The notes under the pieces: generated by a model | The model's input: only the letters and a program-made list of their open reading frames with translations | Told to the model about the DNA's origin: nothing | Databases searched by the model: none | Assembly: GCF_000424385.1 (NCBI RefSeq) | Contig: NZ_AUJU01000008.1 | Coordinates: forward strand, 1 to 64,000 | DNA length: 64,000 nt | Source of the DNA: Butyrivibrio sp. LC3010 | GTDB lineage: Bacteria > Bacillota > Clostridia > Lachnospirales > Lachnospiraceae | Reading direction: 5' to 3' | Program-made: the position numbers and the translations under genes | In this document: one piece after another, positions 36,262 to 45,934 of the stretch | How positions within the stretch are numbered: position 1 is the first letter of the stretch | Layout of the letters: each line of letters opens with the position of its first letter

Positions 36262-38160
36262 TTATTTGAGCTTCCTGACCTTGCCGCAGGTTATGCCGTT
36301 CTCATTGAATGCATCAACTCTTACATATACATCCTGTCCGGAAATGAGTGCGCCAATGATGCGCTCAGCCTTGTCAGCGCCTTTCGCAGGGTAAAACATG
36401 CAGCTGTGATAGAGCTTATCAGCAGCATGACCCCAGCAGATATTGTAGCCTTCTGCACCCTGAGCCTGCATGGATACACGCATATCAAGGTCATCGAGTC
36501 TCGACGCTTCAAAACTCACTTCCTGGGGCTTTTCTCCATTGCCCTTACCAAATACGCGAAGCCCTGATATGGCAGCATTTTGATCAAAGGGTGTCTCACA
36601 AACAGTCAGCTTGATGTAGCGAAGCTTTTGACCTTCACCATCATTCAAAACTATAAAGTCATGAGGAAGGTTTGTATCCGCATCGGACTTATCCATCAAA
36701 ACAGCAAAGGTCTCACCGTCCAATGAGCCTTCCAAAGTCCATCTGGTGTGATGAGTTCTGTCGTCGATCAGCCTTACGCCCATACCCTGTCCTGTTATCT
36801 CTTTTTCCGGCTGTGCATCAACGCGGTCATCTGCAAAGTTTATCTGAATTGCACGTACGTCCTTCACCTCTTCAAGATCCATCATAAGCCATTCACCGGC
36901 GTCCTTCCCGGCAGCTCTCCACCAGGTTCTGTCATCTTCCTCTGAAGCTCTTGAAGGAGCATTGTCCGGTGCGGTTGATATGCTGTCCCATACTGCTACT
37001 TTCGTATCTCCTTCGCCGGCGCCGCTTCCCTCGCCTACGCAGTAAGAAGATGCTGTCATCTTAGCGCCGCGGCTAAGAAGATACCATTCAGGCTCCTGCC
37101 AGGGATCCAGTTTGCCCCCATCCACGTACTGCGGCCAGTCGCCGTAGCCCATATTGCAGAAGAGCTCGCCGTCCTTGTCGAAACCTGCGCGCCATATGCC
37201 GCACCTTCTCTCCATACTGTCATTAAGACTTATGCGGCTTGTCGAGGTGTGCCATAAGTTACCATTTGCATCCTCCATGGTTGATCCGTGTCCGGCACCC
37301 GGCATAAAGCCTCCCGGCTGATAAGAATAGGGATTATTCTCAGCAAGCTCGAATGGTCCCAGGGGTGAATCAGACACATATACACCGTCACAGTAAACAT
37401 TGTACTGAGCGCCCGTTGCTGCATATTGGAGATAGTATTTTCCATTATGCTTGTTCATGTAAGCACCTTCAATAAAAGGATTATTGCTGAGCATGCTCTT
37501 GAAAAACGCCTTATCCGTATCCGAAGCATTGGCCAGCATCTCTTGACCCATGTTTTTAATAAAGCCCTCAAAAAGTCTGTCCAGCTCCTCGCCCTCGATC
37601 AGAGGCTTACTGTGATCCTCTCCCACTCTCTCATAGCCAAGCTCCCTGGGTCTTCCGTGGACAAGTTCCACCCTGTCAGTAAGCGGCTTCATCGTCTCGG
37701 GATCCAGCTCTACGCCCCATATGGGAGTCATATTTGAGCAGCCCCAGTATAGATAAACCTTCCCATCATCATCCCAGAAAAGATCGGGATCCCAGAAATC
37801 AAAAGTACCCGGGATTTCTTCATAGGGTCCGTTCTCTATGTCCTTGGTGCGGTAGAAATTACAGATCTCGCCCCTCTTAGATGCACAAAAATATACGTAG
37901 TCTCCAATCACTCTGACATCTGGTGCATAATCATCAAGCGGCAGATTATCAGGAAGTTTCACACTCTTCCAATTCGCAAGATCCTCAGACACCCACACCG
38001 AGAGATTCATTGAAGCAAAAATATAATATTTCCCTTTCCAATATAAAAATGTGGGGTCAGCTGCCTCCCTCGAGATATGGAGTTCTCCGCCTCTAAGACT
38101 GTCCTTGATAAACTGATAGTGATAATCGATGTTTATCGGGTTACAAAAATACTTTTTCAT
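36262..38160 (-). CDS. Glycoside hydrolase family 43 with discoidin-type module
   Basis: The protein has 632 residues and no signal peptide, so it acts in the cytoplasm on imported oligosaccharides. The GH43 five-bladed propeller covers about 25-365. Asp35 (ADPTF) is the probable base, Asp124 or Asp126 (FWDPDLFW) the pKa-modulating Asp, and Glu231 (FIEGAYM) the probable acid. An F5/8 type C (discoidin) module follows at about 370-555 with the WTLEGSLDGETF core, then a short Fn3-like end. GH43 enzymes are mostly arabinofuranosidases or xylosidases. It is the last gene of the sugar operon, 20 nt after the esterase stop. Substrate specificity cannot be set from sequence alone. Confidence 0.85.
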   Translation of the reverse strand: MKKYFCNPINIDYHYQFIKDSLRGGELHISREAADPTFLYWKGKYYIFASMNLSVWVSEDLANWKSVKLPDNLPLDDYAPDVRVIGDYVYFCASKRGEICNFYRTKDIENGPYEEIPGTFDFWDPDLFWDDDGKVYLYWGCSNMTPIWGVELDPETMKPLTDRVELVHGRPRELGYERVGEDHSKPLIEGEELDRLFEGFIKNMGQEMLANASDTDKAFFKSMLSNNPFIEGAYMNKHNGKYYLQYAATGAQYNVYCDGVYVSDSPLGPFELAENNPYSYQPGGFMPGAGHGSTMEDANGNLWHTSTSRISLNDSMERRCGIWRAGFDKDGELFCNMGYGDWPQYVDGGKLDPWQEPEWYLLSRGAKMTASSYCVGEGSGAGEGDTKVAVWDSISTAPDNAPSRASEEDDRTWWRAAGKDAGEWLMMDLEEVKDVRAIQINFADDRVDAQPEKEITGQGMGVRLIDDRTHHTRWTLEGSLDGETFAVLMDKSDADTNLPHDFIVLNDGEGQKLRYIKLTVCETPFDQNAAISGLRVFGKGNGEKPQEVSFEASRLDDLDMRVSMQAQGAEGYNICWGHAADKLYHSCMFYPAKGADKAERIIGALISGQDVYVRVDAFNENGITCGKVRKLK

Positions 38161-38180
38161 TGCTATACTCCTTCCAAACT

Positions 38181-39521
38181 CTACTCAAATACCCTATAAT
38201 AAGGTTCGCTCTTTATGCACCTCTTCCATTCATCATCCCCAAATTGACCTTGTTTCATGAACGTGGTCCAGGCATCCATCATCTCATCAGATAGCTCATA
38301 GTCATGCTTATCCATTGGTCTCCAGCATCTGCCAAGTGTTCCGAACATATACCACAGCTCCGCTGAGTGGAAGGCTCCATGATCATCCCCCGGAAGCTTC
38401 CTGTTAAAAAAGTACACATAGGCAGGCTGATTTCCCGTCTCCTCAAGTTTTAAGCTATAAGCTACACTTCCTTTATGAAGCGGCTGCTTTTTGGCTATAC
38501 CGCTCTTATCTTCATCCTGAAGTATATCATCTGCATTTGATCCGATCAGGCATGGCACGTCGGGCATTTTACCCTCATCCATAAGTTTATAGTAGCCATC
38601 TTTTAGTACATATCCATCAATTGTCGGAATAAGGAATAAACCGTCAAAAGAGGCTATTCCCTTGCCAATAAATGCTCCCATCTTTCTGATTATTGTCTTT
38701 GCATCAAGGCTTCTCATTTCCTCAAGACCGGCTGCGCCAAGTACCTCCGGCAGCATTCTTCCTATTTTTTCCTGTTCCCCCAGGGTTATATCCCTGTGAA
38801 GCCCATATTTATAGGAGCCGCCGCTCTGCATTATGGCTTTCGAATAAAGGCCATTTGTAAGCTCACTGGACAGAAGTGTCTGCACGCTCATCGCTCCCGC
38901 ACTCTGTCCAAAAATAGTAATGTTATCAGCATCACCTCCAAAAGCTGCAATATTATCATGAACCCATCTAAGTGCTGCTATCTGGTCAAGTATCCCGTAA
39001 TTGCCGGATATCTTTTTCTCATTCTCCTCTGTCAGCCAGGGATGTGCCCAAAATCCAAATACATTGCACCTGTATTCAACACTTACAAGCACCACGCCTC
39101 TTTTGCAGTAGGCCTCACCGTCAAACTCCATCTCACTGGCATAGCCGCCCATAAACGCCCCGCCATGAATCCAGAAGGCAACAGGATAGCGCTTATTTTC
39201 TGCAGAACCGGGCAAATCCCGCTCGTCTTTTGCTGTCAATGGCGTCCATATATTCAGGTACAGACAGTCCTCGGACATGGTACAGTTGTACTCATTGTTA
39301 CTGTAGAATTCCTTCGTGTAAAGATCATCTTCGATAATCTCCTGCATGCATCTGTTCCCAAAAGCCGTAGCCTTCCTTACACCGCTATAGTGCTCAGGTT
39401 CCACAGGTGCCTTCCATCTGAGATCTCCCACAGGTGGTTTCGCATAAGGTACTCCCAGGAAGCAGGAATACCCCTCCTTATCAAGCCCTTGTATCTTTCC
39501 GTATTTTGTATCTATTATCAT
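38181..39521 (-). CDS. Type B carboxylesterase
   Basis: The product is a 446-residue alpha/beta hydrolase of the carboxylesterase/para-nitrobenzyl esterase family without a signal peptide. The FLGVPYAKPPVGDLRW N-terminal signature, the EDCLYLNIWTP segment, the oxyanion hole HGGAFMGG (about 119-126) and the nucleophile GQSAGAMS (Ser207) are clear. A His in DDHGAFHSAEL (about 391) completes the triad. It is about 50-100 residues shorter than typical members, with a shortened lid region between 250 and 350. ATG at 39521 has GAGGAG 8 nt upstream; a GTG two codons before is disfavoured. In this locus it probably removes acetyl or aryl esters from imported oligosaccharides. Confidence 0.87.
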   Translation of the reverse strand: MIIDTKYGKIQGLDKEGYSCFLGVPYAKPPVGDLRWKAPVEPEHYSGVRKATAFGNRCMQEIIEDDLYTKEFYSNNEYNCTMSEDCLYLNIWTPLTAKDERDLPGSAENKRYPVAFWIHGGAFMGGYASEMEFDGEAYCKRGVVLVSVEYRCNVFGFWAHPWLTEENEKKISGNYGILDQIAALRWVHDNIAAFGGDADNITIFGQSAGAMSVQTLLSSELTNGLYSKAIMQSGGSYKYGLHRDITLGEQEKIGRMLPEVLGAAGLEEMRSLDAKTIIRKMGAFIGKGIASFDGLFLIPTIDGYVLKDGYYKLMDEGKMPDVPCLIGSNADDILQDEDKSGIAKKQPLHKGSVAYSLKLEETGNQPAYVYFFNRKLPGDDHGAFHSAELWYMFGTLGRCWRPMDKHDYELSDEMMDAWTTFMKQGQFGDDEWKRCIKSEPYYRVFE

Positions 39522-39644
39522 GATCACTGCTCCTCAATTAATCTTAATCCTCTACTGTCGGCACATCAAGCCATTATGACTCTTCTTCATATACAAGCCA
39601 TGCCCGAGCCGTAGCCCGGGCATAAAGTATAGTCCCAAATCCTA

Positions 39645-40532
39645 TTATCCCTTCACAGCGCCCATTGTAAGACCTTTTGCAAAGTATTTCTGGAAGAAGG
39701 GATATATTATCAGCACAGGAAGTATTCCAACCAGTGCAATAGCCATCCTCACTGTAGTTGTTGGAAGATCTCCTACGTTAACACCGCCTGTCGCATTGGA
39801 TGCAAGAAACTGGATATTCTCATTTATGTTGTTGAGAATGTTCTGTACCGTATAGAGTTTTGCTCCCTTGGAATCAAGATAGTACAATCCGTTCTGCCAG
39901 TCATTCCAGTATGCAAGTCCCGTCATAAGTCCGCTGGTGGCAAGTATCGGAACAGACAGTGGAAGGGCTATATGGAAAAAGTTGTAAAACTCACCTGCCC
40001 CATCTATCCTCGAAGCCTCATAGAGTTCTTCGGGAATGCTGTTTTCAAAATAGTTTCTCACCAGCATTACCATGAAACCGCTCAGCATGAGGTTTGGCAC
40101 TATAAGTCCTCCTATGCTGTTTTTCAGATGAAAAATTCTCACGTACATGATATAGGTGGGAACGAGGCCTCCGTTAAACAGCATGGTGAATACTACAAGG
40201 AAATTCAAAATCTTTCTTCCCGGAAGCTTCCTCTGAGAGAGCATATAGGCCAGCATTGCTGTCATTACAACGCTTGCACCGGTTCCAATTGCTGTGACAA
40301 TAATCGTCATCAGATATGCTCTTCCTATCATCGCCCACTGCTGTCCAATATACCCGAAGGCTGCCATAGACAGCTTTGCTGGCAGGTATGAAAAGCCGTC
40401 ATTCATGGCAACTTCCTCATCAGTAAATGAAGCAATCACCAACAGTATGAACGGCAGTATTGCCAGAAGTGAGCTGATTGTCAATATGATATTCGCTGCT
40501 AAAGACCAGCGTTTTTGTGTCTTTGTTTTCAT
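39645..40532 (-). CDS. Sugar ABC transporter permease, LplC/YtcP type
   Basis: The 295-residue inner-membrane permease has six transmembrane helices and the EAA loop EELYEASRIDGAGEFYNF-type motif (about 178-195) that contacts the ATPase. The C-terminal KYFAKGLTMGAVKG ending is diagnostic of the LplC/CUT1 subgroup. It pairs with the LplB-type permease directly upstream (21 nt gap) and the solute-binding protein. The ATPase is absent here; these systems commonly share an MsmK-type ATPase encoded elsewhere. It probably imports an oligosaccharide. Confidence 0.92.
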   Translation of the reverse strand: MKTKTQKRWSLAANIILTISSLLAILPFILLVIASFTDEEVAMNDGFSYLPAKLSMAAFGYIGQQWAMIGRAYLMTIIVTAIGTGASVVMTAMLAYMLSQRKLPGRKILNFLVVFTMLFNGGLVPTYIMYVRIFHLKNSIGGLIVPNLMLSGFMVMLVRNYFENSIPEELYEASRIDGAGEFYNFFHIALPLSVPILATSGLMTGLAYWNDWQNGLYYLDSKGAKLYTVQNILNNINENIQFLASNATGGVNVGDLPTTTVRMAIALVGILPVLIIYPFFQKYFAKGLTMGAVKG

Positions 40533-40553
40533 ATATCCTGTATAGCCCCTTTC

Positions 40554-41480
40554 TTAGAATACCGAACTGTTTTCATCAAGCCTGCTTACAATCTTGTTGG
40601 CAACGACGATGAATATAAAGCCTACAACTGATTGAATAAATGATGCCGCAGATGACATACCCACGTTGTTGAGCTTAAGCAGCGCCCTGTACACATAGGT
40701 GTCAATAGTCTGTGTCGCAGGCATAAGCGCACTCTGCATCATGGGAACCTGATAGAACAAACCAAAGTCGGATCTGAAAATCTGCCCCATATTTAATATC
40801 AGGAGCATGAGAATAGTCGGCTTTAAGAGTGGTATCGTTATCAGGCGGATTTGCTGCCACTTCGAGGCTCCGTCCAATGAGGCGGCTTCGTAGTATGCGG
40901 GATCTATTCCCAGCAGGCTCGACAGATACAGGATCATTCCGAAGCCTATGCCTCTCCACTGATTCACAAAGGTCAGGATAAACGGCCAGTATTTTGGCTC
41001 CTGATAAAACTGAGGTATGCTTCCTGTAATTCTCCCGATCATTTTTGATATAAGGCCTGATGTGGGCGATAAGTAAGCATATACAAGGTATGCAATTACA
41101 ACCATCGACATCAGATAAGGGAGAAGTATCACTGTCTGATAGAATTTCTTTGCCGCAGCATTTTTTACCTCATTTAAGAGAATAGCCGCTCCAACCCCAA
41201 GTACCATCCCAAGGAAAATCCATAGGATATTGTAAAGCAGGGTATTTCTGATCATAACGAATGCGTCATTGCTCTTAAACAAAAACTCAAAATTCTTTAC
41301 CCCATTCCAGGGACTCTCCCACATGCCCTTAGCGTAGTTAAAGTCCTTGAAAGCTATCTGCAGACCCGCCAAGGGCATATAGTTATTTATAAAAAGATAA
41401 GTCAATCCGGGAAGTCCCATAAGATAAAACGGAAGCCAGTGCAGAAGCTGTTTCCCGAGAGATTTTTTATTACCTTTCAT
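40554..41480 (-). CDS. Sugar ABC transporter permease, LplB type
   Basis: The 308-residue permease has six transmembrane helices, starting with WLPFYLMGLPGLTYLFINNYMPL. The EAA motif is DPAYYEAASLDGASKWQQ-like at about 200-217. The C-terminus (VNKIVSRLDENSSVF) is typical of LplB proteins. ATG at 41480 has AAGGAG 7 nt upstream; the ATG two codons earlier would be too near it. It works as a heterodimer with the LplC-type permease downstream. Confidence 0.92.
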   Translation of the reverse strand: MKGNKKSLGKQLLHWLPFYLMGLPGLTYLFINNYMPLAGLQIAFKDFNYAKGMWESPWNGVKNFEFLFKSNDAFVMIRNTLLYNILWIFLGMVLGVGAAILLNEVKNAAAKKFYQTVILLPYLMSMVVIAYLVYAYLSPTSGLISKMIGRITGSIPQFYQEPKYWPFILTFVNQWRGIGFGMILYLSSLLGIDPAYYEAASLDGASKWQQIRLITIPLLKPTILMLLILNMGQIFRSDFGLFYQVPMMQSALMPATQTIDTYVYRALLKLNNVGMSSAASFIQSVVGFIFIVVANKIVSRLDENSSVF

Positions 41481-41507
41481 GCTCATGCTCCTTCAAAACT
41501 CCTGCTC

Positions 41508-43070
41508 TTAATTACCTGCAAGGTAAGCATCAAGCTGTTCCTGATTGGCTGCTATTACCTCATCAATTCCTGCTGTCTGAAGATCACCGACAAGCTTCTC
41601 GATAGCTGCATCCACGTCCTCGACCTGTCCTGCATTTAACAGAGGAAGCTGTTCTGCAAGTACTGCAGATATTCCGGCTGTCTGTGTACTGTAAGCCTCT
41701 GCGTCAAATGCATATCCAAAAGCCTTGGAAACAACTGCAGAATCATTGAATGCTTCAAGATCATTCACATACTCATCTGTAAGAGGAGCCACAATATGTC
41801 TTGTTGTGGGATTGCCAAAGTGCATAAAGGATGTGTAATATCCGCTGTGATCTGCATTGGCTGTGCCGTCATATGTGATAACATTATCGGTTCCATCAAC
41901 TGCAACATAATCTGTACCCTCAATACCGTAATTAAAGAGGTTGGCAACATCTGCATCAGAGTAGATAAGGTTGATAAGATCCATACATTTGTCAGGTCTC
42001 TCTGATGTTGCAGCAATGCCGAGCATCATCTCCTGGGCAAAGGATGTCTGGATAATAGGATTACTCATAGATACTATTCCTGTCTCAAAGTCAGGGTTTG
42101 TCCATACAGCTATCTGATCAGGTGTATATGCAGTAGATGTTCCAAACACTTTCTGATTGGCAAAATGCTGCTGAACAGAAGTTGTATCTGTCATCTGATC
42201 CTCCGGAAGATATCCGTTGTCAAACCATGTCTTTACGGTCTCGCAGTAATGCTTAAATTCATCTGTTGCAAATACATTCTCTACTGTAGTGTCATTGGAA
42301 GGATCCATAACTACGCCATAGTCTCCCGAAGCACCGTAAACATCTACGGAATTCATAAATTTGAAATTGAGCTGTGCGGAATTAGAGAAACTTGTAAGAT
42401 ACATGCCATTCTCTTTCAAAGTCTCTCCCACAGCTGTTAGATCGTCGATTGTCATTCCGTCATGCATATCGAGTCCGAGTTTATCGGCAACAGTCTTGTT
42501 ATATACGAAGCCACCTGCCACTGCCGGATAAGGGTAGCCTGAAACCGCATAGGTTTTGCCGTTTATTTTCTGAGCTGCCTCAACATTTGAACATACCTCT
42601 GTGATAGCGCTTCCTCTCTCTGCGATAAGATCATCAAGCTCAAGAAGCACTCCATCCTTCACTGCTGAACTCATGGCATATACAAGTCCTACAGTCACAA
42701 TATCCATCTTCTCGCCACCGGCGATACCCATTGAAGTAGTTGTTCCCATATCCCCAATAAAAAGAGGCTGAAGGTCAACCGTCGCATTTATCTTCTCAAG
42801 AGTAATCTCATTTATAGCAGCCTCAACTGCCTCCAGATCATTGTTGGATTCATTAAGTCCTATGAACTGAACCGCGATCTCATAAGGCTCTTCGCTCATG
42901 TCTATGGCTGCCTCTGATGTGCCTTCTTCGCTCCCTGCTGCGTCCTCCGATGTCTCCGCTGATGCTGCCTCTTCCTCACCTGTTGCAGTATTTGAAGATC
43001 CTCCGCAACCGGCAAGAGTCATTGTTGCAACAGCCCCGGCTGTAAGAATACTGACAAGTTTCTTCTTCAT
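41508..43070 (-). CDS. Extracellular sugar-binding lipoprotein
   Basis: The 520-residue protein has a signal peptide and lipobox LAGC (Cys22), followed by a Ser/Glu/Ala-rich linker (23-60) as is common in surface-exposed Firmicute binding proteins. The rest is the large (about 450 aa) LplA-type family 1 solute-binding fold. It delivers an oligosaccharide to the LplB/LplC permeases downstream (27 nt gap). GGAGG lies upstream. A strong hairpin (43123-43168) separates it from the regulator gene and may set its own expression level. Confidence 0.9.
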   Translation of the reverse strand: MKKKLVSILTAGAVATMTLAGCGGSSNTATGEEEAASAETSEDAAGSEEGTSEAAIDMSEEPYEIAVQFIGLNESNNDLEAVEAAINEITLEKINATVDLQPLFIGDMGTTTSMGIAGGEKMDIVTVGLVYAMSSAVKDGVLLELDDLIAERGSAITEVCSNVEAAQKINGKTYAVSGYPYPAVAGGFVYNKTVADKLGLDMHDGMTIDDLTAVGETLKENGMYLTSFSNSAQLNFKFMNSVDVYGASGDYGVVMDPSNDTTVENVFATDEFKHYCETVKTWFDNGYLPEDQMTDTTSVQQHFANQKVFGTSTAYTPDQIAVWTNPDFETGIVSMSNPIIQTSFAQEMMLGIAATSERPDKCMDLINLIYSDADVANLFNYGIEGTDYVAVDGTDNVITYDGTANADHSGYYTSFMHFGNPTTRHIVAPLTDEYVNDLEAFNDSAVVSKAFGYAFDAEAYSTQTAGISAVLAEQLPLLNAGQVEDVDAAIEKLVGDLQTAGIDEVIAANQEQLDAYLAGN

Positions 43071-43122
43071 ATTTTTGTTACCTCCCTTTATTAATGCTGT
43101 AATGTTTGTTACTGCTCAAATG

Positions 43123-43168
43123 ATAACAGGCAAGGTTTTTTCAAAATAGAAAAATCCTTACCTGTTAT
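43123..43168 (-). other. Strong hairpin between regulator and binding-protein genes
   Basis: ATAACAGGCAAGG (43123-43135) pairs with CCTTACCTGTTAT (43156-43168, one G-U), extended by T/A pairs inside. It lies just after the regulator stop. There is no T tail on the minus strand, so it is better seen as an mRNA stability or processing element. Confidence 0.65.
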
Positions 43169-43172
43169 ATGT

Positions 43173-43958
43173 TCAAAAATGACTTTTTGCATTTTCATTC
43201 CTATAGCCTTTTGGTCCCACTCCAACAGATTTCTTGAAGATTTTGGTAAAATACGAATAGTTTGGGTACCCCACAAGTTCCGCCACTTTGGTGACCGGAT
43301 AGTCAGTGGATAAAAGTATCTCCTTCGCAAGCTTTATTCTTTCATTCGTGATGTACTCAAGAATCGAAACCCCCGTTTCTTTCTTGAAAGTCCTCATGAG
43401 ATAACTGGCATTCAGATGTACAGTCATAGCTATATCATCCACGCAGATATCGTCCTGAATATGCTCTAATATGAACCGCTTGGCATCATGTACAGACTGG
43501 TTATGATTCTCCTGTGACTCCTGCACTGCAACACGTATGACTATATCCCCAGGGATTTCCTCCTTTTCTCTCTCACTTTGGAGCCTCTCCACGAGCTTAG
43601 TCAGTATCTCATCAAGTTCACTGTAGTCTATTGGTTTCAATATATAGTCGACACTTCCGAGCAGCATCGCTTTTCTCATGTAGTCGTATTCCGGGTGGCA
43701 GGTCACATATATGCACTCTGTTGCAGGGTAGTGAAGCTTCACCCATTCGAACAGTTCAAGCCCCGAGCCCTGCGGCATCTCCACATCAGAGAGCATAAAA
43801 TCAATATGTTCCCTCTCAAATATCTTCTTGGCTATCGCCATCGAACCTGCTACATATACATTCTCCACGTTGTATTTGTCCCACATGATCCTTTTTTTCA
43901 TGGAATTTAATACAACCGCTTCATCATCCACAATCAGCGCATTAAGCTTCCTATTCAT
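43173..43958 (-). CDS. AraC-type response regulator (YesN-like)
   Basis: This cytoplasmic regulator has 261 residues from the ATG at 43958 (ATGs at 43961 and 43970 are also in frame). The receiver domain (about 5-125) has IVDDE, phosphoacceptor Asp in MLSDVEMP, and KPI. The C-terminal 100 residues contain two helix-turn-helix motifs of the AraC family ending PNYSYFTKIFKKSVGVGPKGYR. It overlaps the 3' end of the kinase gene, so translation is coupled. It should activate the downstream transport and hydrolase genes in response to the kinase. Confidence 0.92.
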   Translation of the reverse strand: MNRKLNALIVDDEAVVLNSMKKRIMWDKYNVENVYVAGSMAIAKKIFEREHIDFMLSDVEMPQGSGLELFEWVKLHYPATECIYVTCHPEYDYMRKAMLLGSVDYILKPIDYSELDEILTKLVERLQSEREKEEIPGDIVIRVAVQESQENHNQSVHDAKRFILEHIQDDICVDDIAMTVHLNASYLMRTFKKETGVSILEYITNERIKLAKEILLSTDYPVTKVAELVGYPNYSYFTKIFKKSVGVGPKGYRNENAKSHF

Positions 43959-45723
43959 CATCTTCCTCATCCTCTGCCAGCTTGAGCGGCAGTATTATCT
44001 CTATTCTTGTTCCATGAGGCTCATCCCTCATTATTTCCAGTCTGGTCTCTACGCCGTAGAGGATCTTGAGCCTCTCTATGGCGTTCTGTATTCCCACGCC
44101 AAGCTGAGAATCCCTGACCCCCGTTTCCTGAAATCTGTGAATTACTGCAAGTGTCTCTTCATTGATGCCTTTGCCCGTATCGAGCATAAGTACCTGCACT
44201 TTATTCGGGTTCTTATCATATCTCCTGGCTATTATTATAATCTGAATCTCCTCTCCTATCCTGATGGAGTGCTTTATGGTATTCTCTGCAAAATTCTGGA
44301 TAAGAAGTGGCGGAATCAGGCAATTTGCCACCTCATCTTCCCACTCTATGATCGTGGAAAAAGTATCGGGATATCTGACTTTTTGGATAGCGAAATAGTT
44401 TTGAATATGTTTCATCTCCTCCTTGAGAAGCACCTCATCCCTGCTGGCATTGACTATGTATGCAAAATATCTTGAAAGATTTATCAGCATCTTCTGTATA
44501 AGGGGATATTCGTCCTGCTCATAGCTGTACAGGATATTTAGAGTGTTCATGATAAAATGTGGCTGAATCTGCTGGCTTAAAAATTTCAGGCGAACATTCT
44601 GCTCCTTGAGACGCTCCTCATAAACTCCCTGCTGGAGACGCTGCACATCATCCATCATCTTGTTAAACTCATGGTTTAGCTTCTCGAATTCTCCTATTGC
44701 ACCGCTTTCCTTAATTCTGTAGTCCACATTTCCCGAGCCTATCTCATCCATCGCCAGGTTAAGATCTGTGATAGGTCTTACCATCCACTTATTAAGAACA
44801 TAGATAACGGCCGGGACCATCAGTATAGACAGGACAGTCAGAATAACCAATATCCATATGAGTGACGGCACCCCGCTAAGAACTGAATTTAGAGGAATCA
44901 GCTGAGCAATCTCATAATCGGCAACAGCAGATTCAACCCGTGCAACCTCATAGAGAAATCCTTTGGAATTACTCCAGCTGTTTTCCGAAGGGACCTTATC
45001 CGAGAAGTTATCCGCAAGCCTGTCAGTCGGCCCTATTACCGTTCCTTCTTTGTCACAAAAAACGCTGATATTCGCCATATCGGTATCATAAAAAGAGAAC
45101 TCTTTTGCGCAGTTATCAATGTCGAACCACGCACCATAATAAGCATTTCTGAATTGTCTTACATATACCAGAAGCTTCATTTCGCCTGTATCCACAAATT
45201 TCCAGGCTCCCTGCGCCTCATCGCTTTTTTCTGTATCCCTGACATACTCTTGCAAGACGACCATGCTGTTTCCTGTTGTATCATTATTGCTTACCAGAAA
45301 CATATCAATATCCGGATAATCTATATATACTCCTGATACCAGGCCATTATCCGTTCTGATGTCATCCATTTTGAGCCGGACACTGACAACACTTTCCATC
45401 ATCTTGTAATAATTTTCTCTTGCAATATCAGCATCATTCAGATATGAAAAATCGTAGTTCTCGGAGGCCTCCTTGGCAATGCGCTTTGTGACCTGCAATA
45501 TGGAATTGTCCAGTTCAGACACATACACCTTTATGGCAGACTCAGCATTATTTTTCTGCTGGGTATACAATCCGTTCATAACAGTAACTACAAGAAAGAT
45601 TGTGATCATGCATATGACAACTACAAATCCCGACACAAAAAACAAGGCTCTCACGGTGTACATCGAAAGAGCCTTGCGAAAACTTCCCATATTTGATATA
45701 GCTTGTCCTCGTTTTACTTTCAC
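43951..45723 (-). CDS. Sensor histidine kinase, YesM family
   Basis: The 590-residue protein has helix 1 at about 25-50, an extracellular sensor at 50-280, helix 2 at about 285-310, a HAMP domain (MVRPITDLNLAMDEIGSGN), then the His_kinase domain with LSQQIQPHFIMNTLN (His near 387) and an HATPase domain (NTIKHSI, DTGKGI, GVGIQNAI). Such kinases commonly sense sugars directly or through a binding protein. The start is GTG with AAGGAG 7 nt upstream. It is coupled with the AraC-type regulator and placed between GH78 and the binding-protein gene. Confidence 0.92.
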   Translation of the reverse strand: MKVKRGQAISNMGSFRKALSMYTVRALFFVSGFVVVICMITIFLVVTVMNGLYTQQKNNAESAIKVYVSELDNSILQVTKRIAKEASENYDFSYLNDADIARENYYKMMESVVSVRLKMDDIRTDNGLVSGVYIDYPDIDMFLVSNNDTTGNSMVVLQEYVRDTEKSDEAQGAWKFVDTGEMKLLVYVRQFRNAYYGAWFDIDNCAKEFSFYDTDMANISVFCDKEGTVIGPTDRLADNFSDKVPSENSWSNSKGFLYEVARVESAVADYEIAQLIPLNSVLSGVPSLIWILVILTVLSILMVPAVIYVLNKWMVRPITDLNLAMDEIGSGNVDYRIKESGAIGEFEKLNHEFNKMMDDVQRLQQGVYEERLKEQNVRLKFLSQQIQPHFIMNTLNILYSYEQDEYPLIQKMLINLSRYFAYIVNASRDEVLLKEEMKHIQNYFAIQKVRYPDTFSTIIEWEDEVANCLIPPLLIQNFAENTIKHSIRIGEEIQIIIIARRYDKNPNKVQVLMLDTGKGINEETLAVIHRFQETGVRDSQLGVGIQNAIERLKILYGVETRLEIMRDEPHGTRIEIILPLKLAEDEEDDE

Positions 45724-45934
45724 ATTAAACTCCTTGGAACGATAATACCCATTCCAATTTATTAATCTCTCCGGTTTTGCTCTTTTTCCCGGGGAACAGA
45801 ATATTCACTCTCTTCAACGTCTCTATATATGGTCTCCCGCTAAAGGTATAAAATGCTCAGGATGACTCTGAAAATATTCACTGACTTCTGCCGAATGTCT
45901 CTGTAAGTAATCAAATAAGTTTAGTGTCTGCCAT

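Noticed and set aside
38796..39614. 272-codon open frame on the plus strand
   Set aside because: It is antisense to the carboxylesterase gene, which has all family motifs; the plus-strand product has no ribosome site and no recognisable domain.
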